A stretch of 64,000 nucleotides of DNA from Pseudoalteromonas sp. T1lg23B (GCF_002964665.1 NZ_PQBZ01000030.1:194388-258387); one strand, 5' to 3'; counted from the first letter of the stretch, positions 24,293-34,832 are shown. Notes: generated by a model from the sequence alone, not told the origin. Numbers and translations: made by a program.

Positions 24293-25447
24293 TTAAAGTA
24301 CCTCGACAGCTTTTATAGATTCACTTTGATAGCAGCCTAATATGCGCACATATTGTGTGTGATCTTTGAGTTCCTCTAGTGCCCTTTGCACATCTGGCGA
24401 GGCAATATTGGCGACTAGATCGACGTAAAATATTTCTTCCCATGGGTTGCCAGGTACTGGGCGTGATTCAAGTTTCACCATATTAATATTGTGCTGTTTA
24501 AACACCATTAATGCATCAGCCAGTGAACCAACCTGTTGTTTAGTGGCCATTATCAGGCTCGTCTTAGTTGGGATCTGTGTTGATACCTGTAGAGCCTTAC
24601 GTGCAACAACAATGAAGCGGCTGTGGTTTTCGGCCTGATTAGCCAAACCTGTTTTTATGACTTCAAGGCCTACATCTCTACCTGCTTGTGCAGAACCAAT
24701 GGCAGCACTGTTTGGCGTATTCAGAGCACTTTGTAGGGCGCTTGACGTTGAATCACAAGTTTCGTGCAGCACATCCCCTAAGCCCTGAACAAACTTACTG
24801 CACTGGGCAAATGGTTGCGGGTGAGCAAATAACTTATTGACATCTTTGAGCTGTGTATCAGGTAGTGCCAGTAGACAATGTTCAACGGTGTGCGTGACTT
24901 CACCAACAATAGAAACTTGTGCGTGTTGCAGTAAATCAAACACTTCGTTGATACTTCCTGAACTGGTGTTTTCAATAGGAAGAAGACCAAAATCAGCTTG
25001 CCCTTTTTCTACTTGTTCAGTGATTTGCTCAAAACTTTGACAGCCCATTTCGATAAGTTTACCGGGTCTGCGACTAAAATACTTGTGACAGGCTAACTGG
25101 CTATATGAACCCGGGCCACCCAAGTAGGCAACGCGGTGCGTGTCGCCTACCGCTTCTGGGTTTAAATTCTTCTGTAATAAAGCTTGTTGGTTTAAAACCG
25201 AGTCTTCCAGAATGATTTGAAATACATTATTGATATAAAAAGCATCTAGTCCAAGTGATTTGCCATAGCTTATTAGTTTTTCTAGAAGTATTTGTTCGCG
25301 GTGTTCGTCACGAATAGGCTTCTGATTTGCTATTTTATATTCTAAAACGCTATAGCTTATGCGGCGGCGCTTGGCTAATAGGATTAACAGCTCGGAGTCA
25401 ATCTCATTTATATCGCTACGCAGAGCGTTTAAAGTGTCTTCAGTCAT
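24293..25447 (-). CDS. pheA: Bifunctional chorismate mutase / prephenate dehydratase (P-protein)
   Basis: The 384-residue protein has three parts. Residues 1-95 are chorismate mutase (LNALRSDINEIDSELLILLAKR). Residues 105-285 are prephenate dehydratase (RVAYLGGPGSYSQLACHKYF, DFGLLPIENTSSGSINEVFDLL). The last 95 residues are the ACT regulatory domain, with the Phe-binding motif LESRPVPGNPWEE and GSLA in place of the usual GALV. The catalytic TRF triad reads SRF (NHSRFIVVARK), a conservative Thr-to-Ser change. The enzyme makes phenylpyruvate and should be inhibited by phenylalanine. Expression is under the attenuator and pheL upstream. Confidence 0.96.
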   Translation of the reverse strand: MTEDTLNALRSDINEIDSELLILLAKRRRISYSVLEYKIANQKPIRDEHREQILLEKLISYGKSLGLDAFYINNVFQIILEDSVLNQQALLQKNLNPEAVGDTHRVAYLGGPGSYSQLACHKYFSRRPGKLIEMGCQSFEQITEQVEKGQADFGLLPIENTSSGSINEVFDLLQHAQVSIVGEVTHTVEHCLLALPDTQLKDVNKLFAHPQPFAQCSKFVQGLGDVLHETCDSTSSALQSALNTPNSAAIGSAQAGRDVGLEVIKTGLANQAENHSRFIVVARKALQVSTQIPTKTSLIMATKQQVGSLADALMVFKQHNINMVKLESRPVPGNPWEEIFYVDLVANIASPDVQRALEELKDHTQYVRILGCYQSESIKAVEVL

Positions 25448-25467
25448 AGGTCCTCATTCCCATTGGC

Positions 25468-25543
25468 AAAAAAAAACCTCCCAGTTGGGAGGCCTACTAT
25501 TTGTGTTACGCGCAAACAGATAAGCCTCCTCATCGGAAGAAGC
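25468..25543 (-). promoter_or_regulatory. Phenylalanine attenuator of pheA
   Basis: Reading along the minus strand, three competing pairings can be drawn. GCTTCTTC pairs with GAGGAGGC (25524-25543, pause hairpin). GGAGGC pairs with GCCTCC (antiterminator). CCTCCC pairs with GGGAGG and is followed by nine T (25468-25492, terminator). The pheL stop codon falls in the loop of the first hairpin and its Phe codons lie just before and within the first arm. Stalling at Phe codons would therefore free the second arm to block the terminator. This is the classical design of amino-acid attenuators. Confidence 0.9.
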
Positions 25544-25601
25544 TAAAAAAGAAAAATTGTAAGTGCGTGTAACAATAAAATTCATGGTTAGGTTTTAACA
25601 T
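25530..25601 (-). CDS. pheL: pheA leader peptide (23 aa)
   Basis: A 24-codon frame from ATG 25601 to TGA 25530-25532 ends in QFFFFSFFR, with six of the last eight residues Phe and one more Phe earlier. Tyr and His codons occur upstream. The run of Phe codons ends inside the 1:2 hairpin of the pheA attenuator, so translation would sense charged tRNA-Phe. The Shine-Dalgarno is weak (AGGCAG about ten bases upstream). Two other frames cover the same bases, but neither has this Phe density nor a stop in the hairpin loop. Confidence 0.88.
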   Translation of the reverse strand: MLKPNHEFYCYTHLQFFFFSFFR

Positions 25602-25788
25602 CTAAGTAATCTGCCTACATTATTAACATACTTTAATTTGTTTCTACAAGCATTAGTTTTATATAAGGCCTTATAAAAACCAACTTTCGGTGCAATTGGT
25701 ATTTTATAGGCTTGGCGTGACAGTTAAGTATCTGTTATATTTGTCCGATTAAATGCTTAAAAATAACAACTAATATAAGGGTTTAGCT

Positions 25789-28770
25789 GTGGTCAATCGC
25801 CGACCCCCTTCACGATTTGGAATACACTCGCTCAGTGTTAAGTTATCCATACTTATCTCGGCAGTGTGCGTGATCGCGGGAATTTTTGCTGCGGCACTCA
25901 TGCTGAAATCTGAAGAAAGACAACTGATCCACGAAGAGTACAATGAACTTAAACGCGTTAGTAATCAGCTAATTCAGCAGTTTAACCATCATCTTGATCA
26001 CAAAACCAATCTGGCTGAGCAAGCAAACGCTATCGTTGCAAAAGAGCTATATTCACAGATAAGAAATACCGTTAACGCACCGTTTATCGAAATTCGTAAA
26101 GAAAATGGGGTGTACGCCAGCACCGCGAGCAATGGTTTATCAGCGGCACAGCTAACATCTGAGGCTAGTTTGAATGAACAGCAAACGCACCTATTTGCTC
26201 AATCAGAATCCCTATGGAATGTGTTAGCGCCTCCACTATTACAAGATTTCTTTAATTTTTATTTATATACCACTGGTGATTTTGTACGAGTTGCTCCGCC
26301 AAATGTTTTAATCAATCAAATTGACAGACAAAAAGTGCTCAATGCTCATATCCTGCCTTTACTCACTGAAGAGCTAAACCCAACACGAGAGGCATTGTGG
26401 TCAGATGTTCACTTTGACAAAGTCTGGAACAAGTGGGTAATAAGCGTGTTGGTGCCGCTGTACCATAAAGATGAATACATTGGTTTTACGGGGTCAGACA
26501 TTGAAGTCAATCATATGCTGGCTCAGATACTCTCTCCTGATGAGCATCAAGGCTATGTCATTTTTAGTGCCGAGGGAGAAATCATTGCTGCGCCGAGTTT
26601 GGGAAAAGCCACATTGCAAAATCATGGCGCCGAAGAAACGTCAGACTTATTTCCTGCATTAAGTAAGGTTTTTCAGCCTGTGTTGTCCTCTAAGTTGGCA
26701 GAATACCAAGGAGAGTTTGAACGTGAGGGTCAGGATCACATAATCAATATCACTTCTCTCAAAAAGCTGGGCTGGTATGTAGGCACTTACAAAAAGCGAG
26801 ATGTAACTCTTGCCAACATTCAAGCGTTAAAAGTTAAGTTGTTTGGTCTGTTTATTCTATATGCCGTGTTTGTGGCGTTGTTGTTGCATCAGGTGTTGTA
26901 TCAATTAGTTCTCAGCCGAATCAATGCCTTAGTTGGTGCAGTATCTGGTTTTGGTAAAGGGCAGTGGGAGACGCCAAACCTGCCTAGCAGTAATGACGAA
27001 ATAGGTTTGTTGAATGACGCATTCAATAAAATGAGTGCTGAGATCAAAGCCTTAGTCGGTGGCTTAAACCAACGTATACAAGAAAAAGAAAAAGCCGAAA
27101 AGCAAGCCAACCGTTTATCAAAAGCAGTATCCTTCTCGGGAACGGCAGTGGCTATCACCAATGGCAATTTTGAAATTGAATATGTTAATCCGAAAATGAT
27201 TGAAATGACGGGGTTTGAAGAAGCACAGTTTATAAATGCCCCCTTATTAAGCATTATTTCATCGGATATGGCTATTTTAATTGATGATATAGATATTGAT
27301 TTAAGAAGCCGTAATTACTGGCGTGGGGACACCGTACTTGAAGGCGCTGGAACAGACCCAATCTGGGTAAGTTTAAGTATTTCGCCGATACGTGAAGCCG
27401 ATGGCACCATCTCAAGTTATGTTGCCTCCGCACAAGATATTTCATTCGTTAAAGAAAGCCAGCGCAAGATGGAAGAGTTGGCGTACTTTGATACCTTAAC
27501 CGGATTGGCGAATAGAACGTTTTTCAGGATGCAGTTACGCAAATCAATGGCGTTAGCTGGGCGTGGTCATTATGCATTTGCATTGTTTTATTTTGATTTG
27601 GATGAGTTCAAACGAATAAACGATACATTGGGTCATGATGCCGGTGACAGGTTGTTGGTGGAAGTGGCTGAGCGCCTAAAAAACCGTTTGCGTGCGGAAG
27701 ATACCATAGCACGTTTAGGCGGAGACGAGTTTGCGGTGTTACTCAGTGGCATCGACAATCGAGATAACGCCATGGAAGTGGCTCATATTATTCAGAGAAC
27801 CATCAATAAGCCCATCAAGCTTGGCAATAACGAAGTTATTGTTAGTGCCAGTATTGGTATTACCATGGCTCCGTTTGATAGCCAAGAAGAAGAGCAGTTA
27901 CTAAAGCATGCTGATTTGGCCATGTATGAAGCAAAAGCAAAAGGGCGCAACACCTTTCATTTTTACTCTCAAGAACTAGATGCAGCAGCGAATGAAAGGC
28001 TGTTTATTGAAAATGAGTTGCGCATTGCCCTCAAAGCAAAGCAATTTAAGCTAAATTACCAGCCGCAGGTTAACAGCCAAACTTTGGAAGTGATTGGCTA
28101 TGAAGCCTTGATCAGATGGTATCATCCCGAAAAAGGGTTTATCCCGCCTGATAAATTTATTCATATAGCAGAAGCAACCGGCATGATTGTGGAGCTAGGT
28201 GAGTGGGTGATTGACGAAGCTTGTCGCTTTTCAATGCAATTACAAGCGTTGGGACAAGCGGGTAATATGTCTATCAACTTATCGGCACGTCAGTTTAAAG
28301 ATGACCGCCTCATAAGCACTTTATCGGATGTGTTAGAGCGTACAAAAATGCCACCGCATTTGCTTCATTTAGAGCTCACAGAGAGTATGCTAATGGGTGA
28401 TGTCGAGGCGGCTATCACACAGTTACACGAAATTAAAAAGCTGGGTGTTGCCTTATCGATTGACGATTTTGGTACAGGCTATTCATCATTGAGTTATTTG
28501 AAGCGTTTCCCCGTTGATATGCTCAAGGTTGACCGCTCTTTTGTACAAGATATACCTGAGGACCAAAACGATATGGAGATCACCGCAGCGATTATCGCGA
28601 TGGCGCAAAAGCTTAAGCTCCAAGTGGTTGCAGAAGGTGTAGAAACGCAAGAACAAATAGATTTTCTACAAAAGAACAATTGCTTTATTGTACAAGGCTA
28701 CTTTTATAGCCCACCTATCAAAGGGTCTGAGGTTCACGGATTTTCCCAAAGCTTGAAGCGTCAGGTATAG
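25789..28770 (+). CDS. Membrane sensor with Cache, HAMP, PAS, GGDEF and EAL domains
   Basis: The 993-residue protein starts at GTG 25789, with AAGGG seven bases upstream. Order of parts: membrane helix near residues 14-34, a periplasmic Cache-type domain to about 345, second helix (LFGLFILYAVFVALLL, about 350-370), HAMP (to about 430), PAS (about 445-560, ITNGNFEIEYVNPKMIEMTGFE), GGDEF near residue 642 (RLGGDEFAVLL, intact) and EAL near residue 772 (YEALIRWYHP; LELTESML; IDDFGTGYSSLSYLKRFPVD). Both catalytic motifs look complete, so it could make and break cyclic di-GMP, with an external ligand and the PAS domain tuning the balance. It is a single gene, with no operon partner. Confidence 0.93.
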   Translation: MVNRRPPSRFGIHSLSVKLSILISAVCVIAGIFAAALMLKSEERQLIHEEYNELKRVSNQLIQQFNHHLDHKTNLAEQANAIVAKELYSQIRNTVNAPFIEIRKENGVYASTASNGLSAAQLTSEASLNEQQTHLFAQSESLWNVLAPPLLQDFFNFYLYTTGDFVRVAPPNVLINQIDRQKVLNAHILPLLTEELNPTREALWSDVHFDKVWNKWVISVLVPLYHKDEYIGFTGSDIEVNHMLAQILSPDEHQGYVIFSAEGEIIAAPSLGKATLQNHGAEETSDLFPALSKVFQPVLSSKLAEYQGEFEREGQDHIINITSLKKLGWYVGTYKKRDVTLANIQALKVKLFGLFILYAVFVALLLHQVLYQLVLSRINALVGAVSGFGKGQWETPNLPSSNDEIGLLNDAFNKMSAEIKALVGGLNQRIQEKEKAEKQANRLSKAVSFSGTAVAITNGNFEIEYVNPKMIEMTGFEEAQFINAPLLSIISSDMAILIDDIDIDLRSRNYWRGDTVLEGAGTDPIWVSLSISPIREADGTISSYVASAQDISFVKESQRKMEELAYFDTLTGLANRTFFRMQLRKSMALAGRGHYAFALFYFDLDEFKRINDTLGHDAGDRLLVEVAERLKNRLRAEDTIARLGGDEFAVLLSGIDNRDNAMEVAHIIQRTINKPIKLGNNEVIVSASIGITMAPFDSQEEEQLLKHADLAMYEAKAKGRNTFHFYSQELDAAANERLFIENELRIALKAKQFKLNYQPQVNSQTLEVIGYEALIRWYHPEKGFIPPDKFIHIAEATGMIVELGEWVIDEACRFSMQLQALGQAGNMSINLSARQFKDDRLISTLSDVLERTKMPPHLLHLELTESMLMGDVEAAITQLHEIKKLGVALSIDDFGTGYSSLSYLKRFPVDMLKVDRSFVQDIPEDQNDMEITAAIIAMAQKLKLQVVAEGVETQEQIDFLQKNNCFIVQGYFYSPPIKGSEVHGFSQSLKRQV

Positions 28771-28895
28771 CTCAAAACGACTATCTAATTTAGCGATAAA
28801 TATGTAATAACTGGGCTTAGAGCGCCACTAAGCTTTTATTCATCGGTGCAATCGCATAAAATGCTCCGCTATTGTGTATGGAGGTAGTAGTCAGT

Positions 28896-29681
28896 ATGCG
28901 TGTTGCATTAGGTATCGAGTATAACGGTGCAAGTTATAGTGGTTGGCAAAGACAGTCACATGTAAATAGTATTCAGCAAGAATTAGAAACCGCGTTGTCG
29001 CGGATCTGTAATCATCCTATCGATATCGTATGCGCAGGTCGTACCGACGCAGGTGTTCATGCTACAGGTCAAGTCGTGCACTTTGATACGCACGCTCAGC
29101 GTGATATGAGTGCCTTTACATTGGGTCTCAATTCTCAGTTACCTGATGACATTGCGATTCGTTATGCGCAACAAGTAGATGATGAGTTTCATGCACGCTT
29201 TAGTGCAACGGCTAGAAGATACCGCTATGTAATCTACAATCACCCGTTTCGCCCAGGAATTTTACGCAGCGGCGTGACACATTATCATCATGCATTGGAT
29301 GAAAAGCTTATGCAGGCCGCGTGTCCTGCAATGATTGGTGAGCAAGATTTTACTTCCTTCCGCGCAGTGCACTGCCAATCCAACACACCGTTTCGTAATA
29401 TCCATCACCTCAACGTGGAACGTGTGGGAAATTATGTAGTGATCGATATTAAAGCCAATGCGTTTTTACATCATATGGTGCGTAACATCACTGGGTGTTT
29501 GATAGATATTGGGATTGGTAAAGAATCTCCTGATTGGATGCAGCATCTACTGGATATAAAAGACAGAACGCAAGCAAGTGCCACAGCTAAGCCAAATGGA
29601 CTATATTTGGTGGATGTGGATTATCCTGAAAAATGGCAGATCCCTTCAACGCCACTGGGGCCGCTGTTTTTACCAGAATAG
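28896..29681 (+). CDS. truA: tRNA pseudouridine(38-40) synthase
   Basis: I use ATG 28896, which starts [20 protein letters not shown] as in TruA; GGAGGT lies ten bases upstream, and an upstream ATG at 28878 is part of it. The product has 261 residues. The catalytic Asp sits in [18 protein letters not shown], and other family parts are [21 protein letters not shown] and [17 protein letters not shown]. The enzyme isomerises U38-U40 in the anticodon arm of many tRNAs. accD follows 150 bases downstream. Confidence 0.96.
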   Translation: MRVALGIEYNGASYSGWQRQSHVNSIQQELETALSRICNHPIDIVCAGRTDAGVHATGQVVHFDTHAQRDMSAFTLGLNSQLPDDIAIRYAQQVDDEFHARFSATARRYRYVIYNHPFRPGILRSGVTHYHHALDEKLMQAACPAMIGEQDFTSFRAVHCQSNTPFRNIHHLNVERVGNYVVIDIKANAFLHHMVRNITGCLIDIGIGKESPDWMQHLLDIKDRTQASATAKPNGLYLVDVDYPEKWQIPSTPLGPLFLPE

Positions 29682-29831
29682 ATTAATCTAAATAGTTTTC
29701 AGAGAATGTAATAATATTGGACTACTAAGACCAGTTTTTTATATCTCTGATAACTAATTCATGTTTTAATTAAGAAAATTTGTCTGTAAAGATACAGACT
29801 AGCGACACAGATTAGCAATAAGAGAGTTGCC

Positions 29832-30707
29832 ATGAGTTGGTTAGAAAAAATCTTACCTAAGACCACAAAATCGTCAGGTAAAAAAGAAATCCCTGAGGGT
29901 GTTTGGGCTAAATGTACAGATTGTGATTCTATTTTATACAAAGCAGAATTAGAGAAGTCTTTAAACGTATGTCCTAAGTGTGATCATCACATGCGTTTGA
30001 GCGCTAGAAAGCGTCTTGAGTTATTTTTGGATGATGCAGATCGCCAAGAATTAGGCGCGCATCATGAGCCAAAAGATATATTAAAGTTTAAAGACTCGAA
30101 AAAGTATTCGGATCGTATCACTGCTGCGCAAAAAGTCAGTGGTGAAAAAGACGCGTTAGTTGCAATGAAAGGTCGCTTAAAAGGTATGCCTGTAGCGGCG
30201 GTTTCTTTTGAATTTGCGTTTATGGGCGGTTCAATGGCATCGGTTGTAGGTGCTAGATTTGTCGATGCAGTCGATGAGTGTTTGGCACACAACATGCCGT
30301 TGATATGTTTCTCTGCATCAGGTGGTGCACGTATGCAAGAAGCTCTTATGTCACTGATGCAAATGGCTAAAACCAGTGCTGCACTGGCCAAAATGTCTGA
30401 GCGTGGCTTACCGTTTATCTCTGTACTGACAGATCCAACCATGGGTGGCGTATCGGCCTCGTTAGCAATGCTAGGAGATATCAATGTGGCAGAGCCAAAA
30501 GCATTGATTGGTTTTGCGGGCCCTCGCGTTATCGAGCAAACAGTGCGTGAAACTTTACCAGAGGGGTTCCAGCGCAGTGAATTCCTGCTCGAACACGGCG
30601 CTATTGACATGATAGTTGACCGCCGAGAAATGCGTGACACCCTTGCACGTGTTTTGGCTAAGTTTATGAACTTGCCTTCTACCGAACAAGAGCATAGAGT
30701 AGCGTAA
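29832..30707 (+). CDS. accD: Acetyl-CoA carboxylase carboxyltransferase, beta subunit
   Basis: The 291-residue protein has an N-terminal four-cysteine zinc finger ([20 protein letters not shown] and PKCDHH) and the carboxyltransferase core ([64 protein letters not shown]). With AccA it transfers the carboxyl group from biotin to acetyl-CoA, the first step of fatty acid synthesis. The order truA-accD-folC-dedD-cvpA-purF is an old gammaproteobacterial arrangement. Confidence 0.97.
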   Translation: MSWLEKILPKTTKSSGKKEIPEGVWAKCTDCDSILYKAELEKSLNVCPKCDHHMRLSARKRLELFLDDADRQELGAHHEPKDILKFKDSKKYSDRITAAQKVSGEKDALVAMKGRLKGMPVAAVSFEFAFMGGSMASVVGARFVDAVDECLAHNMPLICFSASGGARMQEALMSLMQMAKTSAALAKMSERGLPFISVLTDPTMGGVSASLAMLGDINVAEPKALIGFAGPRVIEQTVRETLPEGFQRSEFLLEHGAIDMIVDRREMRDTLARVLAKFMNLPSTEQEHRVA

Positions 30708-30733
30708 CTTTTTCCATTTAAGCTATTTTATTG

Positions 30734-31996
30734 ATGACAGTTCAAATCCCTGGCCAATCATCTAGTCTTGATGATTGGCTTTGTTATTTAGAGGGTGTTC
30801 ACCCTGCAAACATCGAAATGGGCCTAGAGCGCGTTAAGCACGTTGCCGAACAAACCCAGTTACTTAACACTTCAAGTAAAATTATCCTCATTGGTGGCAC
30901 CAATGGTAAAGGAACAACCGCGCGCTGTTTAGAGTCTTTGCTGCTTGCTCAAGGCTTTAGTGTAGGCACTTACGCGTCACCTCACTTGGTTCACTATAAT
31001 GAACGTGTGCGCATAAATGGCGCACAACTTTGCGATCAGGACCATGTAGACGCTTTCCATATGCTTGAACAGGGCAGAGGTGACACACAACTGACTTACT
31101 TTGAATATGGCACCCTTGGCGCGCTTGCCATTTTCAAGCGTTATGCCGTGGACTACATTCTGTTAGAAGTGGGCCTAGGTGGCCGTTTTGATGCCACTAA
31201 CATTGTGACGCCGTATGCTAGTGTGATAACCACAATAGACTTAGATCACAAGGAGTACTTGGGTGATACAAGAGAATTGGTGGGTTATGACAAGGCAGGT
31301 ATTTTCAGAAGTGATACCCCAGCAATTGTGGGTGATTTAAATATTCCGCACACAGTGACTGACTATGGCACACAAATCAATGCAGATATGGTACTGGCAA
31401 ATCGCGACTTTAGCCATGTTGTCACAGAGCAAGGATTTGAGTGGCGCTATCAGCAATACAACTATGAATTTGCGACGCCAGCCATCCCAATACAAAATGT
31501 GGCGACCGCATTGACTACTTTAGCTAAGCTAACGTTACTACCAAGTGAGCAGGTGATTCGCTCATGTTTGTCACAGTTACAAGTAGAAGGACGTTTTCAG
31601 CAACTTAGTGATTCGCCTAAAGTTTATACAGATGTGGCGCATAACCCTGAATCGGCTCGATATTTGAAGCAAAAAATGGCTCTATTTAAGGAACGAGGGT
31701 TTAAAATCCATGCATTAATCGCTATGCTTGCAGACAAAGATAAAGCAAGCGTTATTCAAGAAGTCTCTGATGTGATTGATGTTTGGTCATGCGCCTCGTT
31801 GCATGGGCCAAGAGCTGAACAAGCAGAGAACTTGCAGAGCTTGGTGGCACAGCATACGCGAGCAGAGTGTTTAGGTTATGACAACGTGAAAGCTGCATTG
31901 GATAAAATATTGGCAACACAGAAGGATGATACTGTGTTAATCATATTTGGTTCATTCCTCACGGTGGCTGACGCCATTAAATATTGGCAAAAATAG
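30734..31996 (+). CDS. folC: Bifunctional dihydrofolate synthase / folylpolyglutamate synthase
   Basis: The protein has 420 residues from ATG 30734. The Mur-ligase-like ATP-binding loop GGTNGKGTTARCLESLL is near residue 54, followed by TYASPHLVHYNERVRINGA, LLEVGLGGRFDATNIV and the C-terminal ligase region VEGRFQQLSDSPKVYTDVAHNPESA. It attaches glutamate to dihydropteroate and lengthens the polyglutamate tail of folates. It lies 26 bases after accD and ends just before the SPOR-domain gene, consistent with one transcript. Confidence 0.95.
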   Translation: MTVQIPGQSSSLDDWLCYLEGVHPANIEMGLERVKHVAEQTQLLNTSSKIILIGGTNGKGTTARCLESLLLAQGFSVGTYASPHLVHYNERVRINGAQLCDQDHVDAFHMLEQGRGDTQLTYFEYGTLGALAIFKRYAVDYILLEVGLGGRFDATNIVTPYASVITTIDLDHKEYLGDTRELVGYDKAGIFRSDTPAIVGDLNIPHTVTDYGTQINADMVLANRDFSHVVTEQGFEWRYQQYNYEFATPAIPIQNVATALTTLAKLTLLPSEQVIRSCLSQLQVEGRFQQLSDSPKVYTDVAHNPESARYLKQKMALFKERGFKIHALIAMLADKDKASVIQEVSDVIDVWSCASLHGPRAEQAENLQSLVAQHTRAECLGYDNVKAALDKILATQKDDTVLIIFGSFLTVADAIKYWQK

Positions 31997-32007
31997 AGAG
32001 TAGTAAA

Positions 32008-32652
32008 GTGGATTCAGGATTTGTAAATCGCTTAGTGGGTACCAGCATTGTTGTGGTAGCTGCCATAATTTTTATTCCTAACATTCTTGATGGTGAAAAG
32101 GTTCACTATAAAGAGGGGTTTAAAGCTATTCCTGAGCGGCCTGAATTCACGACTGTTGATTTACAACAAGATATTGATGAGAGAGCTGAGCTGGCACCCA
32201 AAGTGGCTGGCGCGCCAATTGAAGATATTGCCGCTGATGATCAACAGTATGTAGCGGCCACTACAGACGACGAAGTATCGGCAACACCAAGCAGCACCAC
32301 GTCAACAGAGCCATCTAAGAAAGAAACTAAGAGCCCTAGTACGAGTGAATCAAAAGTTGTAGAAAAAACTCCTACGCCGACACGGGCGTCTAGCTCTAAC
32401 TTCACCAGTATGGCGTATGTGATTCAATTGGGGAGTTTCTCTCACAAACCCAATGTCGATGCGTTGGTTGCAAAATTGACCAAAAATGGATTTAAGGCGT
32501 TCACTCGTCCGGTACAAACTCCCAATGGCACTCTGACAAAGGTGTTCGTTGGGCCAGATTTAAATAAGGCAAAACTTGAAGCTAAGTTACCAGAATTAAA
32601 GAAATTAACTAAGCTTAATGGGCGTTTGACACAATTCGAAATTGCAAAATGA
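32008..32652 (+). CDS. dedD: DedD-like SPOR-domain cell division protein
   Basis: I prefer GTG 32008, giving MDSGFVNRLVGTS, the same as the DedD N-terminus; an in-frame TTG at 31984 would overlap folC and lacks support. The 214-residue protein has a short cytoplasmic start, one membrane helix (IVVVAAIIFIPNILDG), a long Ser/Thr/Glu-rich linker (about residues 60-140) and a C-terminal SPOR domain (YVIQLGSFSHKPNVDALVAK, RPVQTPNGTLTKVFVGP). SPOR domains bind denuded septal peptidoglycan, so it probably acts in cell constriction. Confidence 0.85.
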   Translation: MDSGFVNRLVGTSIVVVAAIIFIPNILDGEKVHYKEGFKAIPERPEFTTVDLQQDIDERAELAPKVAGAPIEDIAADDQQYVAATTDDEVSATPSSTTSTEPSKKETKSPSTSESKVVEKTPTPTRASSSNFTSMAYVIQLGSFSHKPNVDALVAKLTKNGFKAFTRPVQTPNGTLTKVFVGPDLNKAKLEAKLPELKKLTKLNGRLTQFEIAK

Positions 32653-32713
32653 TCTGGTAATTGCCCAGCGGCTCTTATAGAATGCGCCCCAAATTAACGA
32701 CTTATTGGTTTAT

Positions 32714-33208
32714 ATGAACTGGGTTGATTACACAATTCTTGGTATTGTCGCTTTATCGACATTCTTCGGATTAATTCGTGGTTTTGTTAAAGAAGCCATG
32801 TCATTAGCCGTTTGGATTGGTGCCTTTTTCATCTCCAGCTTATTCTATCAATATCTAGCAACCTTCCTAACTTCCATTTCAGAACCCCTTTTAAGAAATG
32901 CAGCCGCAATAACCATATTATTTTTTGCGACCTTACTGTTGGGCGGGTTTGTTAACTATATTTTAGGTGAGATTGTGCAACGCACAGGCTTGACCGGTAC
33001 CGATCGAATCTTCGGACTCGTTTTTGGTGCATTAAGGGGCGTATTGGTCGTGAGCGCCTTATTGTTTTTTCTCGATGCATTCACCGGTGCGCCAAATACG
33101 CAGTGGTGGCCAGCATCAACTTTGATCCCTGAATTTGGCTTTGTTATAGAGTGGTTTTTTGCCTATCTAGAACATAACTCCAGCTTTTTGAATTCAGTAA
33201 ACCGTTAA
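32714..33208 (+). CDS. cvpA: CvpA-family membrane protein
   Basis: With ATG 32714 the protein has 164 residues, close to E. coli CvpA, which it follows closely ([66 protein letters not shown]). Four membrane helices are visible. CvpA was named for colicin V production, and homologues influence cell envelope stability; its biochemical role is not settled. Immediately followed by purF, as in E. coli. Confidence 0.93.
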   Translation: MNWVDYTILGIVALSTFFGLIRGFVKEAMSLAVWIGAFFISSLFYQYLATFLTSISEPLLRNAAAITILFFATLLLGGFVNYILGEIVQRTGLTGTDRIFGLVFGALRGVLVVSALLFFLDAFTGAPNTQWWPASTLIPEFGFVIEWFFAYLEHNSSFLNSVNR

Positions 33209-33225
33209 TCGGCGAGGAAATTTTA

Positions 33226-34749
33226 ATGTGTGGTATCGTTGGGATAGTCGGAAAGTCTCCTGTTAATCAGGCGATCTATGATGGCTTAACTGTTTTGCAG
33301 CACCGTGGCCAAGATGCGGCAGGTATTATTACCATTGACAACAATACGTTTAGTTTACGTAAAGCAAACGGCTTAGTGAAGGATGTATTTCATACTCGTC
33401 ACATGAAGCGACTACAAGGCAGTATCGGTATCGGGCATGTGCGTTACCCAACTGCAGGCTCGTCAAGCTCCGCAGAAGCGCAGCCTTTCTATGTTAACTC
33501 ACCGTTCGGCATTGCGCTTGCGCATAACGGCAATCTGACGAATGCGGAAGCGTTAAAAGAACGATTGTTCACACAGGCACGCCGTCATGTTAACACGACA
33601 TCAGACTCAGAAGTGTTACTGAACATCTTAGCTTATGAGCTTGGTAAGTCTGAAAAAATGAAGCTTGATGCAGAAGATATGTTTGCTGCTATCAGTGAAG
33701 TGAATGCCCAAGCGACAGGTGGTTATGCAAGCATTGCGATGATCATCGGCCATGGTATTTTGGCGTTTAGAGACCCAAGCGGTATTCGCCCATTAGTATT
33801 CGGTAAGCGTGAGACGCAACAGGGAACAGAGTATATGTTTGCGTCTGAGAGTGTTGCACTGAAAATTGATGGTTATGATTTTGTACGTGATGTTGCACCA
33901 GGTGAAGCAATTTACGTAACAGAAGACGGTGAATTTCATTCACAGTTGTGTGCTAAAAAGACCACACATGCGCCTTGTATCTTTGAGTTTGTTTATTTTG
34001 CGCGCCCTGACTCAGTCATCGACAAAATGTCTGTATATGCAACTCGTGTGAACATGGGCACCAAGCTTGGTGAGAAAATTGCCAGAGAATGGGCTGATAA
34101 AGAAATTGACGTGGTTATTCCAATTCCTGAAACTTCATGTGATATCGCACTAGAAATCGCATCTGTGCTGGATTTACCATATCGTCAGGGATTCGTGAAA
34201 AACCGTTACATCGGCCGTACATTCATCATGCCGGGCCAAGAAATGCGTAAGAAGTCTGTACGCCGTAAGCTCAATGCGATTGACAGTGAGTTTAAGGGCA
34301 AGAATGTTCTATTGGTTGATGACTCTATTGTACGTGGTACAACCTCAGCGCAAATCGTAGAAATGGCACGTGAAGCCGGGGCAAAAAATGTTTACTTTGC
34401 ATCGGCGGCACCTGAGGTACGTTTCCCGAACGTTTATGGTATAGATATGCCATCGGCTGCTGAATTGATTGCACATGGCCGTGAAGTAGAAGATATCAAT
34501 GCGAGCATTGGCTCAGATGGTTTGATTTATCAATCATTACCCGATTTAATCGCCGCGGTGCGTGAAGAAAACCCTGAGATCACTCGCTTTGAAACGTCAG
34601 TATTTGACGGTCAATACATCACCGGTGATATCGACCAGAATTACCTGAACCGCGTAGATGCGCTGCGTAATGACTCTGCGAAGTCAACACGTGAGAAAGC
34701 CATGTCAGCGAGTTTAGAGCTGCACAATCAAGAAGAGGGTGAAGAGTAA
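33226..34749 (+). CDS. purF: Amidophosphoribosyltransferase
   Basis: The 507-residue enzyme starts MCGIVGIVG, with Cys2 exposed as the glutaminase nucleophile. The N-terminal glutamine amidotransferase domain continues with [15 protein letters not shown] and [14 protein letters not shown]. The C-terminal phosphoribosyltransferase domain has the PRPP loop [19 protein letters not shown] near residue 365. It makes phosphoribosylamine, the first step of purine synthesis. It is the last gene of the group, and an intrinsic terminator lies 50 bases beyond. Confidence 0.97.
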   Translation: MCGIVGIVGKSPVNQAIYDGLTVLQHRGQDAAGIITIDNNTFSLRKANGLVKDVFHTRHMKRLQGSIGIGHVRYPTAGSSSSAEAQPFYVNSPFGIALAHNGNLTNAEALKERLFTQARRHVNTTSDSEVLLNILAYELGKSEKMKLDAEDMFAAISEVNAQATGGYASIAMIIGHGILAFRDPSGIRPLVFGKRETQQGTEYMFASESVALKIDGYDFVRDVAPGEAIYVTEDGEFHSQLCAKKTTHAPCIFEFVYFARPDSVIDKMSVYATRVNMGTKLGEKIAREWADKEIDVVIPIPETSCDIALEIASVLDLPYRQGFVKNRYIGRTFIMPGQEMRKKSVRRKLNAIDSEFKGKNVLLVDDSIVRGTTSAQIVEMAREAGAKNVYFASAAPEVRFPNVYGIDMPSAAELIAHGREVEDINASIGSDGLIYQSLPDLIAAVREENPEITRFETSVFDGQYITGDIDQNYLNRVDALRNDSAKSTREKAMSASLELHNQEEGEE

Positions 34750-34799
34750 TAAAGTTAACTTTTTACTCTGTTATTAATACCTGCATTGTAGTTACCCCT

Positions 34800-34832
34800 A
34801 AAATGCCTGATGTTTTTCATCGGGCATTTTTT
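34800..34832 (+). terminator. Intrinsic terminator after purF
   Basis: AAAATGCCTGATG (34800-34812) pairs with CATCGGGCATTTT (34818-34830), one G-U pair included, around TTTTT, and six T end the structure (34827-34832). Confidence 0.9.

Noticed and set aside
30062..30640. 192-codon minus-strand frame inside accD
   Set aside because: Shadow of a conserved essential gene, with no start signal or family likeness.
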